NCBI GenBank assembly: GCA_041743835.1
Contig: JBGTLW010000005.1
Location: 1-39,776 of the forward strand
Source of the DNA: JBGTLW01 sp041743835
GTDB lineage: Bacteria; Planctomycetota; Phycisphaerae; Phycisphaerales; Phycisphaeraceae
DNA length: 39,776 nt
Direction of reading: 5' to 3'
Below the pieces are notes generated by a model, which was given only the letters and a program-made list of their open reading frames with translations, had not been told where the DNA came from and did not search any database. Below are positions 8,292 to 15,797 of this stretch, one piece after another. Made by a program: the position numbers and the translations under genes. Within the stretch, counting starts at the first letter, position 1. Each line of letters begins with the position of its first letter.

Positions 8292-9253
8292 CCCTTACCG
8301 CATCCGCCAATCTTGTCCCCATCCTCGCGAACCCGTACAGCGGCAACGGCCCCAACCGGCAGCGGGTCGATGCGCTCGCGGCCGCGTTGCGGGTTGTGGG
8401 GCTTGAGGCCCGGCTGGTGTGGGACCGGGCAGAGCGTGCGGCCCTGCTCGCGGACGCGGACATCGGGTCGTGGTGCCGGTGCGTCGTCGCGGCGGGTGGT
8501 GACGGCTCGGTGGCAGACGCGCTCAACGACCTCGCGTCGACGGAGTCATGTGCGCACAAAGTCGCGCCGGATCACGCTAGCCCTGTCGGCCGGGCGGTCC
8601 CCTTCGCCACTTTGCCGATGGGCACCGAGAACCTGTTTGCGCGCCAGTTCGGGTTTGACCGCAGCGCCACGCGGCTGGCCGAGGCGATCGCGCGTGGCCA
8701 GACGGTCGGTGTGGACCTTGGATTGGTGGAGGGGGCGGGTCGGCCGCGGCTGTTCACGCTCATGGCCTCGGCGGGGTTTGATGCCGAGGTCGTGCATCGA
8801 ATGGATCGTTGGCGCAGAACCGGTGAACACCTCAAGCGGGTGAATCGGCTCAGCTATGCGCCGCGGATGCTCAGCGCGGCGGCGGGGTATCGCTACCCAC
8901 GGGTGAGCCTGGAAGCGGACGGCAAGACCTACACCGGCTCGCACGCGTTCGTGTTCAACATCCCGCAGTACGGCGGGAACCTGGGCATCGGGAAGCACGC
9001 CGACCCCTCGGATGGGTTGCTGGATTGGGTGGTGTTTGAACGGCCCGGCGCGGTGCGGATGCTCGGCTACGGCGCGTCGGTGGTGTTGGGTCGGCACCTG
9101 CTGCGTGGGGATGTGCGGCACGGGCGCTCCGCCTCGGTTCGGCTGGACTCGGAGGCTGGCGTGCCCATGCAGGCGGATGGCGACCCGGTCGGGTCCGGGC
9201 CGGCCACGGTGCGTGCGTGCGCGGGTGCGGTTCGGGTGATTGTGATGTCTTGA
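8288..9253 (+). CDS. Diacylglycerol-kinase-family lipid kinase
   Basis: This 321-residue protein has the DAGK catalytic fold of the YegS/BmrU/DgkB group: NPYSGNG (residues 15-21) for nucleotide binding, the GGDGS signature (70-74), and LPMGTENLFAR (109-119), corresponding to the usual LPLGTxNDFAR. In this family the kinase transfers phosphate to diacylglycerol or another lipid hydroxyl. The C-terminal half is the beta-sandwich with VFNIPQYGGNLGIG and DGLLDWVVF. The chosen ATG overlaps the phosphatase stop as ATGA, which implies translational coupling. A frame open further upstream (8231) lies inside the phosphatase and is not needed. Its product and the phosphatase would catalyse opposite reactions on one lipid pool. 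Confidence 0.86.
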   Translation: MTLTASANLVPILANPYSGNGPNRQRVDALAAALRVVGLEARLVWDRAERAALLADADIGSWCRCVVAAGGDGSVADALNDLASTESCAHKVAPDHASPVGRAVPFATLPMGTENLFARQFGFDRSATRLAEAIARGQTVGVDLGLVEGAGRPRLFTLMASAGFDAEVVHRMDRWRRTGEHLKRVNRLSYAPRMLSAAAGYRYPRVSLEADGKTYTGSHAFVFNIPQYGGNLGIGKHADPSDGLLDWVVFERPGAVRMLGYGASVVLGRHLLRGDVRHGRSASVRLDSEAGVPMQADGDPVGSGPATVRACAGAVRVIVMS

Positions 9254-9271
9254 GGGTGGGGGGATTGAAAA

Positions 9272-9294
9272 GCCCACGGTCGGAGGCCGTGGGC
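9272..9294. terminator. Shared terminator between convergent genes
   Basis: The stem GCCCACGG (9272-9279) pairs with CCGTGGGC (9287-9294) across a seven-base loop. Read on the minus strand the stem is followed by TTTTC, giving a good Rho-independent terminator for the oxidoreductase at 9326-10426. It can also fold in the lipid-kinase transcript coming from the other side. Confidence 0.75.
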
Positions 9295-9325
9295 GTTGGG
9301 GATGAACGCAAGGGGTTGCCGGTGC

Positions 9326-10426
9326 TTACTTGATGATGACTTCCTTGCCGCCCTTGTCGGCCGAGGCGTACACGGCATCGAGCATCTGCTGGACCATCAG
9401 GCCGTGCTCCGCCGGGGCCTGAGTGGGCTTGTTGTGGAGGATGTGGTTGATGAAGTTCCGGTTCTTGTTCTCGAAGAAGTTGTCGAAGCCCTGCCCCCTG
9501 TCGAGGTACGCGGGCTTGAGGTTCATCTGGTAGCCGTGCATATCGGTGAAGATCTCGGACGATCCCCACTTGGCGCCGCCCTTGGTGCCCATGATCTGGA
9601 AGTCCATGGTGCCGTCGTGCTCGTGGTGCGCGGCGAAGGACGCCTCGATGTGGATGACCGCGCCGTTGGCGAAGCGGATGTGCCCCAGCGCCAGGTCTTC
9701 GACCGTGTAGGTCTTGTAGTCCCAGCCCGACCACGCGGTCTGGATCTTCGCGGCCTCGGCGCTGTTGCCCATGTATGTCTCGGCATAACCCACCGCGGCG
9801 ACGGGCTTGGGGCTGCCCATGGTGTAGTGGCACATCTCCAGGACGTGGACGCCGATGTCGATCATCGGCCCGCCGCCCTGGAGGTGTTTCTGCCCGAAGA
9901 CGCCCCAGTTGGGGATGCCGCGGCGGCGCAGCGCCTGCACGCGGCCAAACCGGATGTCACCGAACACGCCCGCGTCACGCATGTCGCAGAGGAAACGGGT
10001 CTTGGGGTCGTAGCGGTACTGGAAGCCGATGACCAGTTTTTTCTTCGCGGCCTTGGCGGCGGCGATCATCTTCTTGCACTCGTCGGCGCTCATGGCCATG
10101 GGCTTCTCGACGATCACGTGGTAGCCGGCCTTGCTGGCGGCGATGGAGGCGGGGGCGTGGACACCGTTGGGCGTGCAGATGTTGATCGCGTCGGCTTTGC
10201 CCTTGAGGTCTTTGAGCATCTTGTTGTAGTCGGTGTAGCAGATCGACTCGTCGAAGCCATACGTCTCGCAGCGGGCCCGGTAGGCCTTGGGGTCGATGTC
10301 GCAGAGCCCGACGACTTCGACATCGTCGAACTTCTTGTAGGCGTTGAGGTGCTGGCGGGAGATGCCGCCGGTGCCGATGAAAGCGACACGCAGCTTCTTC
10401 TGATTGGACGTGGAGGCGGTGGCCAT
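9326..10426 (-). CDS. Gfo/Idh/MocA-family NAD(P)-dependent oxidoreductase
   Basis: This 366-residue protein belongs to the glucose-fructose oxidoreductase / inositol dehydrogenase / MocA family. It has an N-terminal Rossmann fold with RVAFIGTGGIS (13-23), the acidic strand end VVGLCDID, and the family motif EKPMAMS (107-113) that carries the catalytic lysine. The second half is the alpha/beta dimerisation domain, with GGPMIDIGVHVLEM near the expected active-site Asp/His. There is no twin-arginine signal, so it should be cytoplasmic. The start at 10426 has GGAG seven bases upstream. An 86-residue open extension further upstream is not conserved-looking. Planctomycetes carry many paralogues, so the sugar substrate cannot be named. 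It diverges from the first vWA gene across a 256-base gap. Confidence 0.9.
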   Translation of the reverse strand: MATASTSNQKKLRVAFIGTGGISRQHLNAYKKFDDVEVVGLCDIDPKAYRARCETYGFDESICYTDYNKMLKDLKGKADAINICTPNGVHAPASIAASKAGYHVIVEKPMAMSADECKKMIAAAKAAKKKLVIGFQYRYDPKTRFLCDMRDAGVFGDIRFGRVQALRRRGIPNWGVFGQKHLQGGGPMIDIGVHVLEMCHYTMGSPKPVAAVGYAETYMGNSAEAAKIQTAWSGWDYKTYTVEDLALGHIRFANGAVIHIEASFAAHHEHDGTMDFQIMGTKGGAKWGSSEIFTDMHGYQMNLKPAYLDRGQGFDNFFENKNRNFINHILHNKPTQAPAEHGLMVQQMLDAVYASADKGGKEVIIK

Positions 10427-10682
10427 GAGTGAACTCCGGGGACGCGCGGCAGGGTCGGGCGACGGCCCGAGTGGCGTTGCGTGGACATTGGGCGGGGCAT
10501 TATGGGGGCTTAAGTCGCGGCCTGCAAACCCGGCGCCGCGTCTGATAACCCATTGGCGGGGAAAAACAAGGCCCGTTCGTGGTCTGCGGGCGCGTGAATA
10601 GTACCAGCCAAAGCGGATGCTTTGCCGATTGAATACACATGCCGCAGGGTAGCTCGATGCCGCGATAGTCGAAAGGTCTGCC
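10427..10682. promoter_or_regulatory. Divergent spacer between oxidoreductase and vWA cluster
   Basis: This 256-base gap should carry the promoters of both the oxidoreductase and the vWA-ExbBD cluster. The half next to the vWA gene is AT-richer (GAATAGTACC at about 10607, GATTGAATACACATG at about 10627). No hexamer pair with convincing spacing could be fixed by eye. AAAGG at 10670-10674 is the probable ribosome binding site for the vWA ATG at 10683. Confidence 0.3.
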
Positions 10683-11867
10683 ATGACAAATCAGCCCATG
10701 ACTCCCGACCCGCTTGTGCCCCCCGTCGAGCCAAGTGCCAAGCCGTCTGCTCCCGGTGAAGGCGCGACGACGCTCGCGGCGGTGCTGCCGTGGTGCATCT
10801 CATTGGGCGTCCACGCGGCTCTGGTCGGGCTGGCGCTGGTCGTGATCTGGGCGTCGGTGGCCGAGCAGCCCCTCGAAGCCATGACCGACCGTGGAGCGAT
10901 CCACAGCAGCGCATCGCTGGAGGCCAGCCAACGGCTGGCGGTGACCGAGGCCCCGGCCCCGGCGTTGCCCGGCCTGTATGTCGCGGATGTGATACGCATA
11001 CCCGATGTGGCGACCCAGACGCAGCCGGAGGAGGCATGGGTTGTGCGCACACTCCCGCCCCGAGCCACCAGCACATCGGCCGCGATGCAGGAGGCCATCG
11101 AAACCGCGGCCGGGTTCGACGCCACTGCGGCTGCCAGCGCTGCGGTTGCGGAGGATGGGCCTTTTTCGATCCCCGGCTACGGCCGACTGCTAGCGATGGA
11201 TGTCAGCCACGATGGCTACCCCCTCGCGTGGGGGATGGACATCTTCACCCCGATGGCCGACCTGCCCGACCCCAATCGGCCTCAGCGCGTGGTCTATCTC
11301 ATCGATGCGTCCGGCTCGCTGATCGACACGTTCCCGCTCATCACGCGCGAACTCAAACGCTCCATCGCTGCTCTGCCGTCGGGTTGCCTGTACACCGTGC
11401 TGTTCTTCCAGAGCGGGCAGATTCTGGAGGCTCGGCCGCTGGGGTTGAAGGAGGCGTCCCCGCTGACGCGATTGGAGACGATGCGTTGGATCGATGAGGT
11501 CCGGCCAGCGGGTCGCAGCAAGCCTGCCGCAGCCATCGAGCGGGCGTTGTCCTATCGGCCCGACCACGTCTTCCTGCTCTCGCACAACATCACCGGCGGC
11601 GGGCAAAGCCCGAGCGAAGCGAGGCTGGAGCAGCAGCGCATTCTTGAGGTGGTGAAACAGACCAGCCGGGGCACCAAAGTCCACACGCTCCAGTTTCTTT
11701 ACGACGACCCGCTGTCGCCCCACCCCGGCATCCGCGGTACGCTCGAACTCATCGCCGAGCAGACCGGCGGGGAATACCGCTTCGTGACCGAGTCGGATGT
11801 TATCGACAACTACCTCCCCTCCCGGGCCGCCAGTGGTGGGGTGGGGTGGCCGAAGTTGGATCTGTGA
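10683..11867 (+). CDS. Membrane-anchored vWA-domain protein 1 (TonB-like N-terminal helix, degenerate MIDAS)
   Basis: This 394-residue protein has a short N-terminal tail, one transmembrane helix at about 33-59 carrying Ser40-x-x-x-His44, a long Ala/Pro/Thr-rich linker (60-200), and a vWA domain starting RVVYLIDASGS (D208-S212). Topology should be N-in with the vWA domain in the periplasm. The metal-ion-dependent adhesion site is incomplete: the Thr found in its two paralogues is Ser279 here, and the Asp in their LLSDNIT motif is His301 (LLSHNIT). Metal-dependent ligand binding is therefore doubtful for this copy. It differs from paralogues 2 and 3 in the linker but keeps FLLSxNIT and LQFLYDDPLS. 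It is the first gene of the vWA-TPR-ExbB-ExbD cluster. The Ser/His pair suggests coupling to ExbBD, which is inference. Confidence 0.88.
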   Translation: MTNQPMTPDPLVPPVEPSAKPSAPGEGATTLAAVLPWCISLGVHAALVGLALVVIWASVAEQPLEAMTDRGAIHSSASLEASQRLAVTEAPAPALPGLYVADVIRIPDVATQTQPEEAWVVRTLPPRATSTSAAMQEAIETAAGFDATAAASAAVAEDGPFSIPGYGRLLAMDVSHDGYPLAWGMDIFTPMADLPDPNRPQRVVYLIDASGSLIDTFPLITRELKRSIAALPSGCLYTVLFFQSGQILEARPLGLKEASPLTRLETMRWIDEVRPAGRSKPAAAIERALSYRPDHVFLLSHNITGGGQSPSEARLEQQRILEVVKQTSRGTKVHTLQFLYDDPLSPHPGIRGTLELIAEQTGGEYRFVTESDVIDNYLPSRAASGGVGWPKLDL

Positions 11868-12247
11868 GGGGTTGAGTGGGTGGGGGGGCGTTTCGCATCG
11901 TATTGTTGAGCGCGTGGCGTACGCCGCGGCGTTCGGGCGCGTGGATGCGCCCGGGGGAACGCGGGGCCTGACGGCCCGCGCTAAACGGGGGGGGTGTCAG
12001 GTCGATGCCTGGCCGATCGCCCGGATTTGGGTTGAATGCCGTTTATTTTTGGACGCTTGGCGCTGGACAGATGGGGCTGGGGATGTCACAATGGGGTTGG
12101 TATCAGGATTCAGGTTGACATGCAGCCGAGTCATCGGCCGCGAGACTTGGGTTCTGGCCCCCGCATTGCGACGGCCCGACGCCGGTCGGTTCCTCGTTGC
12201 ATGGGTCCCGCCTCGGGCAGCCGCCCACTCCAACCCACGGAGGCGAC
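11868..12247. other. 380-base intergenic region between vWA genes 1 and 2
   Basis: No convincing gene is present. Directly after the vWA1 stop lies a G-rich run (GGGG at 11868-11871, GGG at 11878-11880, seven G at 11882-11888). A dispersed repeat copy occupies 11951-11986. An AT-richer patch follows at 12027-12056 (TTTATTTTTGG), and TTGACA stands at 12115-12120 without a matching -10 box. ACGGAGG at 12237-12243 is the ribosome binding site for the ATG at 12248. A promoter for vWA2-vWA3 may lie here, but I could not define it. Confidence 0.5.
11951..11986 (+). repeat. Dispersed intergenic repeat, copy A
   Basis: The 36-base unit begins CCGGGGGAACGC and ends CGCTAAAC, with a GC-rich imperfect hairpin core (GCGGGGCC/GGCCCGC) between. 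A second copy with the same 12-base start and same 8-base end lies at 20804-20841, with 2 extra bases in the core. Both copies are on the plus strand in spacers after a stop codon. Confidence 0.5.
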
Positions 12248-13300
12248 ATGTTCAATCTCAGTTTCGCGGACACCCGTCAACCCGCCCCGATGAATCCCTC
12301 GGACCCCAACGCCGAGGAACCCATCCTCGATGAGGAAGAGGAGGCATCGGTAGGTGAAGAGGCGGGCGCTGTGGTCTTGGCCATGCTGCCATGGGGCATC
12401 TCGATCCTCTTCCACGCCGCGCTGGTGCTCCTCGCCTTCTTCATCATCTGGGCCGTCATCTCCGAGAGCGAAGAGGAGGAGATGATCATCCCGTCAGTCA
12501 CCCTCAGCCCGAACCCGGGCGCTCCCCTCACCATGAAGCAGCAGGAGGTCAAGCCCTCCTCCGCCCAGCGATCCGTCACCCGGACCACCACCCCGACACA
12601 GACCAGCTCGCTGACCACCAAGGTCAACATGAAGACCCCGCTCATCGGCGTGCAGGGCTCGGTCGGCGGCAAGTCCAGCCCCTTCGGCACCACGGTCGGC
12701 GAGGGCTCGGGCTTCAACACCAACTTCTTCGGGGCCGGGGGCAACGCGACCGACATCGTCTTCGTCGTCGATGCCTCGGGATCCCTGCTCGACACCTTCC
12801 CCTTCGTCATCATGGAGCTGAAGAAAACGGTGTCCGGCCTCAGCGAGAAGCAGAAGTTCTCCATCATCTTCTTCCAGGGCGACCGGGCCGTCGAAGTCAC
12901 CGTCCCCCGGCCGGGCCTCAAGCCCGCCACAGCCGACACCAAGGCCCGCGTCATCGAGTGGATCGAGCCCCGCAACAACAACATCCAGCCGATGGGCGGG
13001 ACAAACCCGCTGCCCGGCGTCCAGGCCGCCCTGAGACTCCGCCCACAACTCATGTACCTGCTCTCGGACAACATCACCGGCGGGGGGACCGGCGCGACCA
13101 TCTACGAGATCGAGCAGGAACGACTCATCAACGAAATCAAACGCGCCAACACCGGCAACACCAAAATCAACACCATCCAATTCCTCTACCCCGACCCGCT
13201 GAGCAACATCCCGGGCAAGAAGGGGACGCTTGAGCAGATATCCGAAATGACCGGCGGGGTTTATTCCTTCGTCAGCGCGGCTGACCTGAACCTCAAGTAA
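12248..13300 (+). CDS. Membrane-anchored vWA-domain protein 2 (TonB-like N-terminal helix)
   Basis: This 350-residue protein has an acidic cytoplasmic tail (residues 22-38), a transmembrane helix at about 46-71 with Ser52-x-x-x-His56, a Ser/Thr/Pro/Gly-rich linker (about 75-165), and a vWA domain. The adhesion site looks complete: DASGS (D175-S179), Thr252 in PMGGTNP, and Asp274 in LLSDNIT. It shares long stretches with paralogue 3, for example EIEQ and LYPDPL, which indicates a recent tandem duplication. The start is fixed by ACGGAGG five bases before the ATG. Coordinates from an upstream in-frame ATG at 12197 would place codons before this ribosome binding site and were not used. A role in the periplasm, pulled or rotated by ExbBD, is inferred from the helix motif and gene order. 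Confidence 0.9.
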   Translation: MFNLSFADTRQPAPMNPSDPNAEEPILDEEEEASVGEEAGAVVLAMLPWGISILFHAALVLLAFFIIWAVISESEEEEMIIPSVTLSPNPGAPLTMKQQEVKPSSAQRSVTRTTTPTQTSSLTTKVNMKTPLIGVQGSVGGKSSPFGTTVGEGSGFNTNFFGAGGNATDIVFVVDASGSLLDTFPFVIMELKKTVSGLSEKQKFSIIFFQGDRAVEVTVPRPGLKPATADTKARVIEWIEPRNNNIQPMGGTNPLPGVQAALRLRPQLMYLLSDNITGGGTGATIYEIEQERLINEIKRANTGNTKINTIQFLYPDPLSNIPGKKGTLEQISEMTGGVYSFVSAADLNLK

Positions 13301-13338
13301 GCAGCCGGCCAGTCGCGGTGGTGTGGTCAGGGCGTGCC

Positions 13339-13371
13339 GGGGGGTTCCGGGGGGGTTCCGGGGGGGCGGGG
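13339..13371 (+). other. G-quadruplex-forming motif upstream of vWA3
   Basis: Four guanine runs of 6, 7, 7 and 4 bases are separated by TTCC, TTCC and C. This fits the canonical G4 pattern of four runs with short loops. It lies on the coding strand, 39 bases after the vWA2 stop and 44 bases before the vWA3 start, so it would be present in the mRNA. A related C-rich array is at 30268-30295. Confidence 0.6.
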
Positions 13372-13414
13372 ATGTTGGGTTGTGTGGAACATCGTCAACA
13401 GCCAGGGAGCCGAC

Positions 13415-14455
13415 ATGTTGAACCAAGACTGCGCAGCACCCGCCAAGCCCGAGCCTCAGCACACCGCCAGCCCGGCGGATCAGTCCGAAGTCGAGGAGGT
13501 TTCGGTGCGTGAGGAAGCCGGGGCGGTGGTGATTGCGTTGATGCCGTGGGGCATTTCCATCCTGTCACACGCGGCTGTGGTGGTACTCGCGCTATTTGTC
13601 ATCTGGGCGGTGGTCGCGGAGAAGCAGACGCAGGATGATGTCATCCCCGTGGTCAGCTTTGCGGACACCGCCAGCAACCCGTTGATGATGGAGCGTGTCG
13701 AGAAGGATGTGGACAACAGCCCGCCGCCCGCGTCGCTGGTCCGCTCGGTGACGCCGGTACCCAAGCGATCGATTGTGACCCCGGTCAATCTCACGACCGA
13801 CCTGGTCGGGGAGCGTGGCTCGTCTGGTGGCGGGGGGCTGCTCGCCCCCGTGGGGGGTGCGGGTAGCGGGCCGACGTTCCACGACCAACCGGTCGGGGGT
13901 GCGACCGAGATCGTCTATGTGATCGATGCCTCCGGCTCGCTGCTCGATACGTTTCCGTTTGTGATCCACGAACTCAAACAATCCATCAAAGGCCTGACCA
14001 AAGACCACAAGTTCACGGTGATTTTCTTCCAGGGCGACGGTGCCGTGGAGATCGCCGCGCCGCACCCCGGGCTCAAGGCCGCGACCGAAGAAACCAAGCA
14101 GCGTGTGTTCGCCTGGCTTGACCCCGCCGCCAACAACATCCAGCCGATGGGCGGGACCAACCCGATGCCGGGCATCCGCAAGGCGCTGGCATACAAGCCA
14201 CAGTTGATCTTCCTGCTCTCCGACAACATCACCAGCGGCGGGACGGGCGCGACGCAGTTCGAGATCGAGCAGGACCGCCTTTTGGCTGAGGTCCGCCGGG
14301 CCAACGTCGGCAAGACCAGGATCAGCACGATCCAGTACCTCTACCCCGATCCGCTCGCCAGCGTGCCTGGCAAAAAGGCGACGATGCAGCAGATCGCTGC
14401 GGACTCCGGCGGGCTGTTCCGGTTTGTCAGCGCCAAGGATTTAAATCTCGAATGA
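13415..14455 (+). CDS. Membrane-anchored vWA-domain protein 3 (TonB-like N-terminal helix)
   Basis: This 346-residue paralogue of protein 2 has a polar N-terminal tail, a transmembrane helix at about 42-67 with Ser48-x-x-x-His52, a linker rich in Pro/Ser/Gly (75-160), and a vWA domain with complete adhesion-site residues: DASGS (D171-S175), Thr248 in PMGGTNP and Asp270 in LLSDNIT. The C-terminal end, FVSAKDLNLE, matches FVSAADLNLK of protein 2. The chosen ATG has AGGGAG seven bases before it. The frame is open upstream to 13334, but that part would translate the G-run spacer. It is followed after 67 bases by a TPR gene and then by exbB. The same functional inference applies as for protein 2. 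Confidence 0.9.
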   Translation: MLNQDCAAPAKPEPQHTASPADQSEVEEVSVREEAGAVVIALMPWGISILSHAAVVVLALFVIWAVVAEKQTQDDVIPVVSFADTASNPLMMERVEKDVDNSPPPASLVRSVTPVPKRSIVTPVNLTTDLVGERGSSGGGGLLAPVGGAGSGPTFHDQPVGGATEIVYVIDASGSLLDTFPFVIHELKQSIKGLTKDHKFTVIFFQGDGAVEIAAPHPGLKAATEETKQRVFAWLDPAANNIQPMGGTNPMPGIRKALAYKPQLIFLLSDNITSGGTGATQFEIEQDRLLAEVRRANVGKTRISTIQYLYPDPLASVPGKKATMQQIAADSGGLFRFVSAKDLNLE

Positions 14456-14522
14456 GTCGCCAGCCCGGCCAAGCGTCGGCGGCCAGTTGACCATGATGCC
14501 CCTGCCCCCTGGATTTGAAACC

Positions 14523-15680
14523 ATGCCCAAGATCGGACGTAACCAGATGATGCCCCGACCCTTGCTCCTGACCTTTGTGGCTTTGCTTGTGCTGGTCACC
14601 CCGGGGGTGAGCGCCCGCGCGGACTCGGTGAAGCTGGGCGGGTTCTGGATCGAGGGCGTCTCAGTCCACAAAATCGTTGATGGCATCGTGTCTTACACCG
14701 GGCCGACCGGCGTGGAGGTCGAGACCTCAATCGACCAGCTCGAAGGCCTCAAACTCACAGCGCACCCCAAACTCGGCGAGGCGTTAGACGCGTTTACGGC
14801 TGAAGACTACAAGACAGCCGTGACACACCTGGTCGCCACCCGCCGAGCTGCGAAAGATGCCTGGCTCCGCAACTACGTGGATTGGTTCCTCTTCCGGGCA
14901 TACGACCGCACCGGCGACGGGGTCAATGCGCTCAAGACCTACCTCGCACTGGTGGACGCGGGGGCAGAGGAAAAGTACCTGGAGAACCCGCCCGTCCGTT
15001 CCGTCGCGGCAGTACCCGATACCGCACGGGCCTCGGCCACGGATTCGATCGAGCGCTCGCAGACCCGGGCAAGCAGCGAAGCCGTCAAAGAATCGCTCCA
15101 GATGCTGCTGGACATGGTGAAAGTGGATACCCCAGCCACCCCCGGAACACCCGGAACCCCCGGCACGCCGGGTACTGAGCCGGGCACGGCTGGCCCGGGG
15201 AGTTCCGGGGGGACGCCCGATCAGGGCCGTGTGAGGGGTGACGGCTCCAAGCTCATCCTCCCCGCACGCAAGTCCGATTCGCCGGTGGTGGTCCTGCTGG
15301 AACTGGGCGACTTCTCCAAGGCCTTGGAAGCCGCCAACCGCGAGGTCGAGCGGCGGGACAACCTGGCACCCGCCTTGTTTTACAAGGGCGTGGCCCAGCG
15401 AGCCTTGGCGGATGCCGCCTCGAATATGGACGCCTCTGCCCGCCGCAAGATGTACCTGGATGCGGGTTTGTCCTTCATGCGGGTGGTGGTTTACTACGAA
15501 AACACCCACTACGCCCCGATCGCCATGCTGGAGGTCGGGTATGTCCATCAGCAGGCCGGCGACACCGAGACCGCCCGGCAGATCTACGAAGAGGTGGCCG
15601 GCCGGATCGGCGAGGCCGAATACCCCAACTACCACAAGCGATTGCTCGAGTTGCAGCGGGGGCTGACAGCCACCCAATAA
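14523..15680 (+). CDS. Exported TPR-like protein with Thr-Pro-Gly repeat linker
   Basis: This 385-residue protein starts with a signal peptide (MPRPLLLTFVALLVLVTPG ending near SARADS). Residues 40-80 form a small beta domain reading KLGGFWIEGVSVHKIVDGIV, of a kind often seen at the front of planctomycete periplasmic proteins. A helical region follows, then a low-complexity stretch of four TPG-type triplets (DNA about 15131-15180), then TPR-like helices to the C terminus (FYKGVAQRALADAAS, EVGYVHQQAGDTETARQIYE). Start choice is open: in-frame ATGs occur at 14487, 14523 and 14547, and none has a clear ribosome binding site. It lies between vWA3 and exbB, so a periplasmic scaffold role in the same complex is plausible. 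No enzyme motif is visible. Confidence 0.8.
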   Translation: MPKIGRNQMMPRPLLLTFVALLVLVTPGVSARADSVKLGGFWIEGVSVHKIVDGIVSYTGPTGVEVETSIDQLEGLKLTAHPKLGEALDAFTAEDYKTAVTHLVATRRAAKDAWLRNYVDWFLFRAYDRTGDGVNALKTYLALVDAGAEEKYLENPPVRSVAAVPDTARASATDSIERSQTRASSEAVKESLQMLLDMVKVDTPATPGTPGTPGTPGTEPGTAGPGSSGGTPDQGRVRGDGSKLILPARKSDSPVVVLLELGDFSKALEAANREVERRDNLAPALFYKGVAQRALADAASNMDASARRKMYLDAGLSFMRVVVYYENTHYAPIAMLEVGYVHQQAGDTETARQIYEEVAGRIGEAEYPNYHKRLLELQRGLTATQ

Positions 15681-15797
15681 TCTGTACGATTTGGCTCACC
15701 CGCCCGTGCCGAAGTGGCCGGGTTCCGCTATCCTGCCCTCCCGCGTATCCCCTGACATCCTCCCCAACCCTCCACCCGCCGACCGAGGACGCCCCAC

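Noticed and set aside
12115..12120. TTGACA as a -35 box for vWA2
   Set aside because: The bases at 16-19 spacing are GC-rich, with nothing like a -10 box.
11797..12333. Open frame covering the 380-base gap between vWA1 and vWA2
   Set aside because: It starts inside vWA1, runs into vWA2 in another frame, crosses the repeat and G-rich tract, and has low-complexity Arg/Gly composition.
15131..15180. Short tandem repeat as a possible CRISPR or regulatory repeat
   Set aside because: It lies in frame in the TPR gene and encodes Thr-Pro-Gly triplets, so it is a coding linker.
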